Source: Marinobacterium arenosum
GTDB taxonomy: Bacteria; Pseudomonadota; Gammaproteobacteria; Pseudomonadales; Balneatricaceae
Reading direction: 5' to 3'
DNA: 64,000 bases
Assembly (NCBI RefSeq): GCF_019795155.1
Contig: NZ_JAILYN010000012.1
Span: forward strand, 1 to 64,000
Each line of letters starts with the position of its first letter. Position 1 is the first letter of the stretch. This document shows, piece by piece, positions 27,833-36,718 of this stretch. The position numbers were made by a program, and so were the translations under genes. The notes beneath the pieces were generated by a model, which saw only the letters and a list, made by a program, of their open reading frames with translations, made no database searches and was not told where the DNA came from.

Positions 27833-28814
27833 CGCAGAGCTCCCGGTACAGGGTCAGGGTTTGGTCGAGCATCGCCTGGCGGCTGAAGCGCTCCCTGGCG
27901 AAGTTAAAGTAGGGTTGATACTGCTGATAGTAGCCGTCCAGGTCGGCCAGCGCCCGGTTGATCGCCCGGGCCAGCGCCTCGGGGTTGTTCAGCTCCACCA
28001 GCAGTTCGGCCGGCAAAACCTCGTTGGCGACCGGTACGTCGGTGACCACCAGTGCCCGTTCGGCCAGCAGGCTTTCTGCGAACACATAGGAGAACCCCTC
28101 GCGGCGCGAGCTGATCACCACCAGCGGGCTGTGCGCCAGCAGCTCGGGCACGTCGTCGCGCTGACCGAGCAGGGTGACTTTGTCCCGCAGGCCGAGCTTG
28201 TCGAGCTGTTGCTCCAACGCCGCCCGCAACGGCCCATCGCCGGCAATCCGTAGCTGGGCATCTACCTGCTGCCAGGCGTCCAGCAGCAGGTCGAAGCCTT
28301 TTTCCTCGACCAGCCGGCCCACCGCCAGCACTTGAGGTTGCGATTGCCGCGGCGGCAGCGGCTGGGCCGGGGCGGCTTCGATACCGTTGTAGATCACGCT
28401 GAACCGGTCGAGGCCGAGTCGCTCGCCGGCCTGGCGGCTGACGCAGATGCAGTGGTCCAGCTGCTGGTAGAACGCCGCTTTCTTTTTCAGCCCGTGCACG
28501 GTGGCCAGCTTGATGCCCGGCAGCCAGCGACGCAGTGCGGCCAGGATACGGGCCGCCTTGCCGCCCTGGGCGTGGATCAGGTCCGGCTTCTCCTGGCGGA
28601 TCAGCCGGGCCAGTTGCCACAGCATCAGCGGGTTGCGGCGGCTGCGACTCAGATCCAGGCTGCGGTAGCGCACCTGGTCGTTGAAGCGGTCGCGGTATTT
28701 GTCATGGGCGACGGCGACCAGCTGGCAGTGGCCGGCCAGGTCGTTGCCCAGTTCGACGAAGTGCTTCTCCAGGCCGCCCTCCTCGGCGCCGCCCATCAGC
28801 ATCAGGATCTTCAT
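27825..28814 (-). CDS. GT4-family glycosyltransferase
   Basis: A 329-residue GT-B enzyme with the MLMGGAEEGGLEKHFVELG donor/acceptor-domain start, HAQGGKAARI near residue 82, the linker VIYNGIEAAP and VLAVGRLVEEKGFDLLLDA, and an intact EX7E motif (REGFSYVFAES). Likely a core-oligosaccharide sugar transferase. It overlaps the ELM1 gene downstream and follows the deacetylase gene by 16 bp. Sugar specificity cannot be read. Confidence 0.87.
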   Translation of the reverse strand: MKILMLMGGAEEGGLEKHFVELGNDLAGHCQLVAVAHDKYRDRFNDQVRYRSLDLSRSRRNPLMLWQLARLIRQEKPDLIHAQGGKAARILAALRRWLPGIKLATVHGLKKKAAFYQQLDHCICVSRQAGERLGLDRFSVIYNGIEAAPAQPLPPRQSQPQVLAVGRLVEEKGFDLLLDAWQQVDAQLRIAGDGPLRAALEQQLDKLGLRDKVTLLGQRDDVPELLAHSPLVVISSRREGFSYVFAESLLAERALVVTDVPVANEVLPAELLVELNNPEALARAINRALADLDGYYQQYQPYFNFARERFSRQAMLDQTLTLYRELCDG

Positions 28815-28830
28815 GCCGCTGTGTGTCTCC

Positions 28831-29640
28831 CTATCCGCGCCGACCGGTGCGCAGCCGCAGCCGGAACGCCAGCCAGTTGTCCTTGCCGGAGATCTTGACC
28901 CGCTTCAGTTCGAACGGCTTGGCCGCCGGATCAGGATCGATCCCCTCGACGGTGGTCACCGCGTTGGCGAAGCCGGCCTGCTCGGCCAGTGCCACGTCCT
29001 GCGCATCGTAGATGCCGAACGGGTAGGCGAAGCTGGCCAGCCGGGTGTTGAACTGGGCCTCCAGCGCTATTTTGCTGTCGCGGATCTCGGCCAGCTTGGC
29101 GGCCGCGTCCAGCTTGGCCAGGTTGGCGTGGGTGCGGGTATGACCGCCCAGCTCCCAGCAGCCAGAATCCAGCATCTGGCGGACCTGGTCGTCGCTGAGC
29201 TTGGCTTCGCGCATCAGTTCGCCGCTGTCGTGATGGGCCTTCTTGCTGGTCGACCAGTCGCGCTCGAAGCGATCCTCCACCAGGTAGAGGGTGGCGCGGG
29301 CGTTGTATCGCTGCAGTACCGGGTGGGCGTTGCGGAAGTTGTCCTCGAAGCCGTCGTCGAAGGTCAGCGCGACGGTTTTCGGCGGCAGCTTTTGCGGTTC
29401 GGCCAGCTCGGACATCAGCGCGAAGTAATAGCCGTGGTCCGCCAGCCATTTCACCTGGCGCTCGAACATCGCCGGCGGCACCCGCAGTTTGTTGAACTTG
29501 GCACCCGGCTTCTGCTCGCTGACCATGTGATACATCAGCAGTCGTGGTGCACTGTCCGGTACCGCCTTGCGCCACCACTTGTAGCGTTGGCTGAACAGCA
29601 CAGCGACCAGAATCAGCAGGATCGGCAGTAACCAGCTCAT
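28831..29640 (-). CDS. Polysaccharide deacetylase family protein (NodB domain)
   Basis: A 269-residue protein with an N-terminal membrane anchor (about 1-18) and a NodB-homology domain. The metal and catalytic motifs are present: LTFDDGFEDNF (motif 1, about residue 92), GGHTRTHANL (motif 2 HxxxH) and SFAYPFGIYD (motif 3). Family members remove N-acetyl or related groups from glycans as carbohydrate esterase 4. Four-base overlap with the upstream GT4 gene shows it belongs to the LPS operon, so it may modify an amino-sugar in core or O-antigen; that is inference. Confidence 0.87.
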   Translation of the reverse strand: MSWLLPILLILVAVLFSQRYKWWRKAVPDSAPRLLMYHMVSEQKPGAKFNKLRVPPAMFERQVKWLADHGYYFALMSELAEPQKLPPKTVALTFDDGFEDNFRNAHPVLQRYNARATLYLVEDRFERDWSTSKKAHHDSGELMREAKLSDDQVRQMLDSGCWELGGHTRTHANLAKLDAAAKLAEIRDSKIALEAQFNTRLASFAYPFGIYDAQDVALAEQAGFANAVTTVEGIDPDPAAKPFELKRVKISGKDNWLAFRLRLRTGRRG

Positions 29641-30737
29641 GACAGCAGCTCCCGGTAGATCGCCAGGGTATTGGCCAGCATGTCATCGAGCAGGAAGCGG
29701 TCGTTGGGCTGCGGCTGCTGCGGGTGCTGCAGCAGGTCGGTCACCACCCGTTGCAGCGCGGCGGCGTCCTTCAGCGGAACCCGGCCGGCCGGGAACAGCG
29801 CGGCGAGGATCTCGCCGACGCCGCCGTGGTCGTAGCCGGCCAGCGGTACGCCGAGGCTGAGCGCTTCTAGCGAGGTACGGCCGAACGACTCCGGCTTGGT
29901 GGACAGCGACAGTACCAGGTCGGAGACCGCGTAGATGTCGCGGATATCGCTGCGGTTGCCGGTGAAGGTGATGTGCTCGGCCAGGCCGCGCTGCTGTACC
30001 GTGCGGTACAGCTCCTCGGCGTAGGCTTTGCGCTTGGCATCCTCGCCGCCAACGATCAGGCCGTGCACCGGCTGGCCCTGCTTGACCAGCGCGTCGATCA
30101 GTTCGATCAGGTCGTGGTGGCCCTTCAGCCGGGTCAGCCGGCCGGGCAGGGTGATCACCTGCTTGCCGGCCAGCTGCGGGTACTGCTGGCGCCACTGGGC
30201 CAGCCACTCATCGCTGGGCCGGTAGTCGCGCGGGAAGGCGTCCGGTTCGATCCCGCGGTAGACCACCCTAACCCGTGTCATATCGGTTGTCGGATAGTTG
30301 TCGGCAATGTAGCGGCGCACGGTGTCGGACACCGCGATTACCCGTTCGCCCTTGCACATGATCGCGCTGTAGCGGGACACTGAGTAGAGCCCGTGTACGG
30401 TGGTCACCAGCCGCGGCCGATCGTTGGCCGGCAGCCCTTTCCAGGCCAGGTAGACGATCCAGCCGGGCAACCGCGAGCGCACATGCAGGATGTCCGGCCG
30501 CTGCTGGCGCAGCCAGCAGCGCAACGGCCGCACATGGCGCAGGGTCCACAGCGACTTGCGGCCCAGGTCCCACTGAATATGCTGGCTGCCATCGCGTTCC
30601 AGCTCGGCCACCATGCGGCCGCCGGCGGAGATCACCAGGGATTGATGGCCGGCCTCGACCAGCGCCTTGGCGACCTCCAGGGTGCCGCGCTCGACGCCGC
30701 CGCCGTCCAGGTCGGGCAGAATCTGAATGACTTTCAT
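29637..30737 (-). CDS. GT4-family glycosyltransferase
   Basis: A 366-residue GT-B glycosyltransferase. It starts IQILPDLDGGGVERGTLE, a common opening of GT4 core transferases; LHVRSRLPGWI and TTVHGLYSVSRYS lie in the acceptor domain, VVYRGIEPDAFPRDY forms the linker, TLPGRLTRLKGHHDLIEL begins the donor domain and KPESFGRTSLEA is the EX7E motif. It is the second gene of the five-gene minus-strand LPS operon and overlaps the deacetylase gene by 4 bp. Confidence 0.89.
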   Translation of the reverse strand: MKVIQILPDLDGGGVERGTLEVAKALVEAGHQSLVISAGGRMVAELERDGSQHIQWDLGRKSLWTLRHVRPLRCWLRQQRPDILHVRSRLPGWIVYLAWKGLPANDRPRLVTTVHGLYSVSRYSAIMCKGERVIAVSDTVRRYIADNYPTTDMTRVRVVYRGIEPDAFPRDYRPSDEWLAQWRQQYPQLAGKQVITLPGRLTRLKGHHDLIELIDALVKQGQPVHGLIVGGEDAKRKAYAEELYRTVQQRGLAEHITFTGNRSDIRDIYAVSDLVLSLSTKPESFGRTSLEALSLGVPLAGYDHGGVGEILAALFPAGRVPLKDAAALQRVVTDLLQHPQQPQPNDRFLLDDMLANTLAIYRELLS

Positions 30738-30822
30738 GCAGTTCCTTTAATATCCATCAGGCTCTTTCAAACTTCGGTCAGGCTACCGGCGCACCTTTTG
30801 TTCTTTACTTCTACGGGGCCGT

Positions 30823-31824
30823 TCAGAGCCGCCAGCGGTGCAAAATCAATGATGCACAGCGGGCCGCCTCGTTAAAGGGCTCGGCCGGCGGCGCCAGCGG
30901 CTGGCCCGGCGTCCAGTCCTGGTAGCGGGTGACCCGTTGCTGTTCGACCAGCTGCTGCAGGCCGCTGGCGATCCGGCTGTTGGCCTGTTGCGGTACCTGC
31001 AGGATGCCGGTGGCGCAGCCGGCACTGAGTGCCTCGTAGACCATCGATACGCTGTCGCCGCTGACCCAGCACTGGCCTGCGCGCGGCAGCTGCTCGGCCA
31101 GCCAGCCGGGGCCGGTCTGCTCGAACGGTACGATCTCCAGATTGCCGAGCGATTGCGCTTGCAGCAGCGGCAGCAGCTCGGCCGGGGTGCGGCGTGAGGT
31201 GGTCAGCGTCCAGCGCATATCCGGCGGGCTCTGCCGGCAGATATGCATCAGCTGGCCGATCAGCTGGCCATTGTCCCAGCCGAAATGTTTCGATGGGCCG
31301 CCGATCAGCAGCATGCCGCGCATCGGCTCGGGCCGGCCCGGCTGCATCCGGTTCAGCGCGCCGGCGGTAGTAACGATATTGTTGCGCTGCGCCGGCCGGT
31401 CGTGGGCCGGGATCAGACAGAGATCGTACCAGCCGGTCGGCAGGCTCGGTTTCATCAACAGCACCGTGCGGGCGCCGAACGCCCGGCCGGCGGCCAGCAG
31501 ACTCAGGTGGGTGCCGTGACCGGCGCCGATCACCAGCGCCGGGGGCTCGCCATCGACCGACTCGGGCCAGCGCTTGCGCAGCAGACTGGTCAGGGCCTGG
31601 CCGGGTTTCAGCGGCGCGGTCTGGTGCTGCTGCCAGTCGGGTCGGAACCGGCGCAATGCATCGGCCAGGCCGAGGCTCTGGTTGAGATGGCCGGGTTTGC
31701 CGTCGCTGATGATCCACAGTCGTGTCACAGAGGGTCCGTCGGTGCAGATGGGATAACGGGCGGTACGCCGTTGGGCGACCGGTTTCTGGGCGGCCCACAG
31801 GGCCCGCCGGGCATAACCGGCCAT
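30823..31824 (-). CDS. ELM1-family (DUF1022) protein, second paralogue
   Basis: A second ELM1/PF06258 protein (up to 333 residues) in the same operon. It shares with its paralogue the SDGKPGHLNQSLGL motif, a central LLIGGPSKHFGWD and the SGDSVSMVYEALSAG motif. The ATG at 31824 has AGAGAGG 11 bases upstream but gives a 32-residue N-terminal extension that homologues appear to lack; GTG at 31728 would start just before LWIISDGKPGH (301 residues). It is first in the operon and 85 bp before the GT4 gene. Function is unproven. Confidence 0.78.
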   Translation of the reverse strand: MAGYARRALWAAQKPVAQRRTARYPICTDGPSVTRLWIISDGKPGHLNQSLGLADALRRFRPDWQQHQTAPLKPGQALTSLLRKRWPESVDGEPPALVIGAGHGTHLSLLAAGRAFGARTVLLMKPSLPTGWYDLCLIPAHDRPAQRNNIVTTAGALNRMQPGRPEPMRGMLLIGGPSKHFGWDNGQLIGQLMHICRQSPPDMRWTLTTSRRTPAELLPLLQAQSLGNLEIVPFEQTGPGWLAEQLPRAGQCWVSGDSVSMVYEALSAGCATGILQVPQQANSRIASGLQQLVEQQRVTRYQDWTPGQPLAPPAEPFNEAARCASLILHRWRL

Positions 31825-32205
31825 GATACTAGCAGCCTCTCTGAGTTAACACTGATCTACTGCGGAAAAGCCGTTTTTGGCCGTTTTTTGAGTTCTTTAT
31901 CGTGAAATAGAACCACTATTCGTATCAAAAGAACTCAACAACTGCCTCAAAACGGTCCTTCTCCTTGCGACGATCGATCAAGCCGGACAAACTGCTGGAG
32001 TCTGTGCTCAACGCCCAATAGACCGCTCCGGACACTTGGCGGCACCAGCGCGGTTGATTTGTTGCTCTTTTGGCGATAGGGCAATTCCATTTTCGGACAG
32101 GATGCTTACAATCGACTGTCTTGACGCAGGGAATATCCGTGGCCCTGCCGCCCCAGGACATCCGGGGCGTCCAATAATAAACGCTTTATTTTTAGGAAGG
32201 TCGCT
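31825..32205. other. Intergenic region upstream of ilvE with an 11-bp inverted repeat
   Basis: This 381-bp gap holds the promoters of the divergent ELM1 gene and ilvE. TTGAGTTCTTT at 31888-31898 and AAAGAACTCAA at 31928-31938 form a perfect 11-bp inverted repeat with a 29-bp spacer. The ribosome-binding site AGGAAGG of ilvE is at the right end. No convincing gene is seen; a 78-codon minus-strand frame ending at 31925 has no recognisable domain. Confidence 0.5.
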
Positions 32206-33201
32206 ATGGCTGCTTTTGGTTCTGTTTTCATGCCTGAAATGGCAATTTCCTGGTTCGATGGTTCCGAGTGGAGCCCGACCGAGATCGTCTCCAGCGACAG
32301 CATCCAGTTGCACCCCGGCGCCCATGTGCTGCACTACGCCAGCACCTGCTTCGAAGGCTTGAAGGCGTTCCGTCACGAGGACGGTTCGATCAAGATCTTC
32401 CGCATGGATCGAAACCTGGCCCGTTTTGCGCAGAGTTCGGAACTGCTGGCACTGCCGGCGATCGACCAGCAGGCTACCGGCCAGATGATCGTCGATATCG
32501 TGCGCCGTTTCGCCTCCGAAGTACCGGCACCGCCGGGGTCGATGTACATCCGGCCGACCCATTTCGGTACCGAGCCGGCGATCGGCAAGGCGGCGGCACC
32601 GTCGTTGACCTCCTGCCAGTACGTGCTGCTGTCGCCGGTGGGTGACTATTTTGCCGGTGGCGACAAGGCGCTGCGGCTGCTGGTGGATGACGAAGGGATG
32701 CGTTGCGCGCCGCACAACGGCATGATCAAGAGCGGCGGCAACTACGCCAGCGCGCTGCGGCCGATCATGAAGGCCCGTGCCGAAGTGCAGGCCGACCAGG
32801 TGCTGTTCTGCCCGAACGGCGACGTACAGGAGACCGGCGCCGCCAACTTCCTGCTGATCGACGGCGACGAGCTGATCACCAAGGCGCTGGACGAGAGCTT
32901 CCTGCACGGCGTGACCCGCGACTCGATCCTGACCCTGGCCCGCGATCTGGGGCTGAAGGTGTCCGAGCGCGAGCTGAGCGTCGACGAACTGCTCGACCGT
33001 GCCGGCAAGCCGGGTTGCGAAGCGGCGCTGTCCGGCACTGCGGCGGTACTGGCGCCGGTCGGCACGCTGATCTACCACGGCCGTGAATACCAGGTCGGCA
33101 ACGGCGGCATCGGCGAGACCACCGTCAAATTGCGCCAGGCGCTGAACGATATCCAGTGGGGCAAGGCGGAAGACCGCCACGGCTGGCTGACCAGCATCTG
33201 A
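32206..33201 (+). CDS. ilvE: Branched-chain amino acid aminotransferase
   Basis: PLP-dependent class IV aminotransferase of 331 residues, catalysing the last step of leucine, isoleucine and valine synthesis and the first step of their breakdown. The CFEGLKAFR block near residue 47, YIRPTHFGTEPAIG, the SGGNYASALRP segment after the PLP lysine (MIKSGGNY) and QETGAANFLLID are visible. The longer form resembles the BCAT type found in Bacillus and eukaryotes, not the roughly 305-residue E. coli IlvE. The start has AGGAAGG upstream. A strong terminator follows. Confidence 0.93.
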   Translation: MAAFGSVFMPEMAISWFDGSEWSPTEIVSSDSIQLHPGAHVLHYASTCFEGLKAFRHEDGSIKIFRMDRNLARFAQSSELLALPAIDQQATGQMIVDIVRRFASEVPAPPGSMYIRPTHFGTEPAIGKAAAPSLTSCQYVLLSPVGDYFAGGDKALRLLVDDEGMRCAPHNGMIKSGGNYASALRPIMKARAEVQADQVLFCPNGDVQETGAANFLLIDGDELITKALDESFLHGVTRDSILTLARDLGLKVSERELSVDELLDRAGKPGCEAALSGTAAVLAPVGTLIYHGREYQVGNGGIGETTVKLRQALNDIQWGKAEDRHGWLTSI

Positions 33202-33226
33202 TCATCAGTCCGCCCGGAATCGAACC

Positions 33227-33257
33227 AAAAAGCCAGACTGAAACGTCTGGCTTTTTT
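33227..33257 (+). terminator. Rho-independent terminator after ilvE
   Basis: AGCCAGAC (33231-33238) pairs with GTCTGGCT (33245-33252), with an A-run before and a T-run after; 26 bp beyond the ilvE stop. Confidence 0.93.
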
Positions 33258-33362
33258 GTCTTTGTCGTTTGGCTGTATATCGTCAGGTGACGGCCGTCGT
33301 CTGCGCCAGTCAGAGGGCATGAATAAGGATCTCGGATTAGAGGGAAGCATCTACATCAGCGC

Positions 33363-33396
33363 CGCGTGGGCACAAAAAACGTGCCCACCCTACAAG
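33363..33396. repeat. GTGGGCAC hairpin element, copy 1
   Basis: GTGGGCAC (33366-33373), A-rich loop, GTGCCCAC (33381-33388), then CCTACAAGG. Copies in the opposite orientation occur at 50873-50903 and 56991-57020, so this is a dispersed palindromic element. Confidence 0.75.
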
Positions 33397-33547
33397 GCTA
33401 TACGTCGAACCCTATAGGGCGCCAACCGGGGCGCCTCCGCCGTAGACGGTTAAAAACGCCTGCCGCTATTTGGGTGATTGGACCTGCCCGGCCGGACTGG
33501 TCCTGAAATCAGCTGGAATCATGCCGAACGATCCGATTCGATGAACG

Positions 33548-33662
33548 GCTTTCCGCTTTCCGCTTTCCGCTTTCCGCTTTCCGCTTTCCGCTTTCCGCTT
33601 GAAGCTGTTAGCTGTTAGCTGTTAGCTGTTAGCTGTTAGCTGTTAGCTGTTAGCTGTTAGCT
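33548..33662. repeat. Two adjacent 7-bp tandem arrays (GCTTTCC and GCTGTTA)
   Basis: GCTTTCC is repeated about 7.5 times (33548-33600), then GAA, then GCTGTTA about 8.4 times (33604-33662), ending 13 bp from the glnE stop codon. The second unit also forms the array at 41380-41443. Perfect copies suggest recent expansion by slippage. Confidence 0.95.
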
Positions 33663-33674
33663 CCCCCTTGGGGG

Positions 33675-36584
33675 TCACTCCGATCCCATCAAATCCCGCC
33701 AGATCCGGCTGACCTGGTCGCGGCAGTCGGTCATCTCACGATCGTCGATCACGCTGCCGGACTGGCCCTGCAGGGTCAGCCGGTGGCCCACCGAGCGGTA
33801 CGCCTTGTAGGTTTCGCGCAGCAGTTCGGTATCCACCGCCGGCAACAGGCCAACCCGTTCGACCGCGTCGAGGATGCGGATGTTGTCGGTGAACTCCATC
33901 AGCTCCGGATACTGCCAGCCGTGCGCCAGTACGCAGTACTGCACCATGAACTCGATATCGACGATGCCGCCCTGGTCCTGCTTGAGATGGAACACCGAGG
34001 CTTCATCGCCGCTGTTCTTGCTGCCCAGGTGGCTGCGCATCTTCTCGCGCATCTCGACCACTTCGCCGGTCAGCTTGTCCTGCTCGCGCTTGGCACCCAG
34101 CACCTCTTCGCGCACCGCTTCGAAGCGCTGTTGCAGCGCCGGATCGCCGGCCACCACCCGGGCCCGCACCAGGGCCTGGTGTTCCCAGGTCCAGGCCTCG
34201 TTGAGCTGGTAGTCGCGGAACGCCTTCAGGCTGCTGACCAGCAGGCCGGAGTTGCCGGACGGTCGCAGCCGCATATCCACTTCGTACAGCTGGCCGGATG
34301 GCGTGAAGGTATTGAGGATATGGATGATCCGCTGGCCGAGCCGGGTAAAAAACACCGAGTTGGCGATCGACTTGTCGCCGTCGGTGAACAGGTTCGGATC
34401 GGTATCGTGGATAAACACCAGGTCCAGGTCGGAACCGTAGCTCAGCTCGATACCGCCGACCTTGCCGTAGCCGAGCACGATGAAATCGAGCTCGCAGGGC
34501 ACGCCGGCCTCCTTCATCGGCAGGCCGTGTTTCTCGGTCAGGTTGCGCCAGGCGATATCCAGTACCGCCTCGAGGATCGCCTCGGCGGTCCAGGTCAGGT
34601 AATCGCTGACCTTCATCAGCGGCAGTGCGCCGGTGATGTCGGACGCGGCTACCCGCAGCAGGTGGGCGTGCTTGAAGTAGCGCAGCGCCTCCATCAGCTG
34701 CTCGACATCATCCTCGGGGATGCGCAGCAGCTGCTGGCGCAGTTCCGCCTGCAGCTCGGCTTTGTTCGGGGGCGCATAGAGGCTGCGCGGGTCGATCAGC
34801 TCGTCGAGCAGGATCGGCTGCTTGCTGAGCTGCTCGCCGAACCAGGGGCTGGCGGCGCAGAGCCGTACCAGCTGCTGCAGCGCCATCGGGTTCTCCGCCA
34901 GCAACACCAGATAGGCGGAGCGGCGCAGCACCGCCTGCACCAGTTTCAGCACCCGCGCCAGGGTCTCGCTGGCGTTGTCCACCCGGCTGATCGCCTGCAG
35001 CAGGCTGGGCAGTACCGCCAGCAACCGTTCGCTGGCGATCTGCTGCAGCATCTGCACGGTGCGCGACTGGCGCAGGTCGCGCAGTTGCTGCCAGGCGGCA
35101 GCCGGGTCGTCGAAGCCTTTTTCGGCCAGCAGTTCGATCGCCTGTTGGTCATCGATCTCGGTCTGCCAGAGCAGCAGCCAGTCGCCCAGCTGATCGCTGT
35201 CCGCCTGGCTTTCATCCTCCTCGGCGGGGGCAATCACATCGGCGAAGTGCTGGCGCACCATCGCCCGGCAATGCTCCAGCTCGGCGGCGAAGGCCGGCCA
35301 GTCCGGGTAGCCCATGCTGAATGCCAGCCGGGCCTGTTCGAGCGGGCTGTCGGGCAGCTCCTGGGTCTGCCGGTCGGCGACCGCCTGGATCGCGTGTTCG
35401 GTGTTGCGCAGCAGGGTATAGGCGGTGACCAGCTGGTCGACCGCTTCTTCCGGCATGCCGACCACCTCCGGCAGCAGTGGCAGGATGTTCAGCAGTTCAC
35501 GCTGTTGCAGTCGGCTGTCGCGGCCGCCGCGGATCAGCTGGAATGCCTGGGCGATGAACTCCACCTCGCGGATACCGCCGGAGCCGAGCTTGACGTTACC
35601 CTCCAGCCCCTTGCGGCGCACCTCGCGGTTGATCATCTGCTTCATGTCGCGCAGCGATTCGAACGCGCTGAAGTCGATATATTTGCGGTAGACGAACGGT
35701 CGCAGCAGCGTCAACAGCTCGGCGCCGGCCTGTTTGTCGCCGGCCACCACCCGCGCCTTGATCATCGCGTAGCGCTCCCATTCACGGCCCTGGTCCTGGT
35801 AGTAGCTCTCCAGCGCACCGAAGCTGGCGGCCAGCGGACCGGCGCTGCCGAACGGCCGCAGCCGCATATCGACCCGGAATACGAAACCGTCGACAGTGAT
35901 ATTGTCCAGCGCCTGGATCAGCTTCTTGCCGAGCCGGATAAAGAAATCCTGGTTGGCCAGGGTCTTGCCGCTGCCGTCGGTCTCACCGTTGTGCGGGAAG
36001 GCGAAGATCAGGTCGATATCGGATGACAGGTTCAGCTCGTTGGCGCCCAGCTTGCCCATCCCCAGCACCACCAGCCGCTGCGGCTGTAACTGGCCCTTGC
36101 TGTCGCGTGCCATCGGTTGGCCGTAGCGCTGGCTAAGCTCGTCATGCAGCCAGTCCAACGTGCGGTCGATACAGGCGTCGGCCAGCCAGGACAGTTCCCG
36201 GGTGGTGGCCCGCATATCGGCCAACCGGGTCAGATCGCGCCAGATCAGCCGCACCTGTTCGCGCTGGCGGAACTGACGCAGCAGCCGGTGCAGACCAGCT
36301 TCATTCTCGGCTTCGCTCAGCAGTTGTCCGAGTGCCGAGGCATAGTGGTCGGTGTCGTAGGCGCGGTACAGGTCGCCGCTGGTGCAGAGTTCGGCCAGCA
36401 GGTCGCTGCGTCGCTGCAGCTGTTCGGCGACGAAGTCGCTGCCAACCAGCACCCGGCTAAGGTCGTCGATAAAGCGGTCCGGTTGGTCGGGCAGGCTGTC
36501 GAGCTGGTCGGCGATGACAGACCAGTGTTTTTGCAGTAGCGGGTGCAGGGTCTCGGGGACCCGGTCGAGCGGGGCGGCAACCAT
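33675..36584 (-). CDS. glnE: Bifunctional glutamine synthetase adenylyltransferase/adenylyl-removing enzyme
   Basis: Controls glutamine synthetase by adding or removing AMP in response to PII and glutamine. At 969 residues it has both nucleotidyltransferase halves: the N-terminal adenylyl-removing domain with LSSDIDLIF and GSGGIREVEFIAQ (about 185-330), and the C-terminal adenylyltransferase domain with YGSDLDLVFIHD and QGGIVDIEFMVQY (about 700-890), separated by a helical regulatory linker. It lies 134 bp downstream of the CYTH-domain gene on the same strand, as ygiF-glnE in E. coli. Confidence 0.97.
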   Translation of the reverse strand: MVAAPLDRVPETLHPLLQKHWSVIADQLDSLPDQPDRFIDDLSRVLVGSDFVAEQLQRRSDLLAELCTSGDLYRAYDTDHYASALGQLLSEAENEAGLHRLLRQFRQREQVRLIWRDLTRLADMRATTRELSWLADACIDRTLDWLHDELSQRYGQPMARDSKGQLQPQRLVVLGMGKLGANELNLSSDIDLIFAFPHNGETDGSGKTLANQDFFIRLGKKLIQALDNITVDGFVFRVDMRLRPFGSAGPLAASFGALESYYQDQGREWERYAMIKARVVAGDKQAGAELLTLLRPFVYRKYIDFSAFESLRDMKQMINREVRRKGLEGNVKLGSGGIREVEFIAQAFQLIRGGRDSRLQQRELLNILPLLPEVVGMPEEAVDQLVTAYTLLRNTEHAIQAVADRQTQELPDSPLEQARLAFSMGYPDWPAFAAELEHCRAMVRQHFADVIAPAEEDESQADSDQLGDWLLLWQTEIDDQQAIELLAEKGFDDPAAAWQQLRDLRQSRTVQMLQQIASERLLAVLPSLLQAISRVDNASETLARVLKLVQAVLRRSAYLVLLAENPMALQQLVRLCAASPWFGEQLSKQPILLDELIDPRSLYAPPNKAELQAELRQQLLRIPEDDVEQLMEALRYFKHAHLLRVAASDITGALPLMKVSDYLTWTAEAILEAVLDIAWRNLTEKHGLPMKEAGVPCELDFIVLGYGKVGGIELSYGSDLDLVFIHDTDPNLFTDGDKSIANSVFFTRLGQRIIHILNTFTPSGQLYEVDMRLRPSGNSGLLVSSLKAFRDYQLNEAWTWEHQALVRARVVAGDPALQQRFEAVREEVLGAKREQDKLTGEVVEMREKMRSHLGSKNSGDEASVFHLKQDQGGIVDIEFMVQYCVLAHGWQYPELMEFTDNIRILDAVERVGLLPAVDTELLRETYKAYRSVGHRLTLQGQSGSVIDDREMTDCRDQVSRIWRDLMGSE

Positions 36585-36718
36585 CGGCGCAATCTCCTGT
36601 CGGAACGCCGGCCCGCCTCGCGGGTGGTAAGCGGGTCCGGGCTCCGGCTGTTCAATCCGTTTCTGAGCTGTTATGCCGCCAGAATATCAGAAACCGGGCG
36701 GGCAAAGTCTGCTCCCTG

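Larger units (their letters stand above)
33258..33674. other. Repeat-rich intergenic region between ilvE and glnE
   Basis: About 415 bp without a gene, between convergent ilvE and glnE. It holds a GTGGGCAC hairpin element at 33363-33396, GC-rich inverted segments around 33405-33440, and two adjacent 7-bp tandem arrays at 33548-33662. Confidence 0.7.

Noticed and set aside
33783-36026. A 747-codon plus-strand open frame opposite glnE
   Set aside because: It lies wholly within glnE on the other strand. High third-position GC keeps antisense frames open; the translation is rich in Arg, His, Gln and Gly and has no domain.
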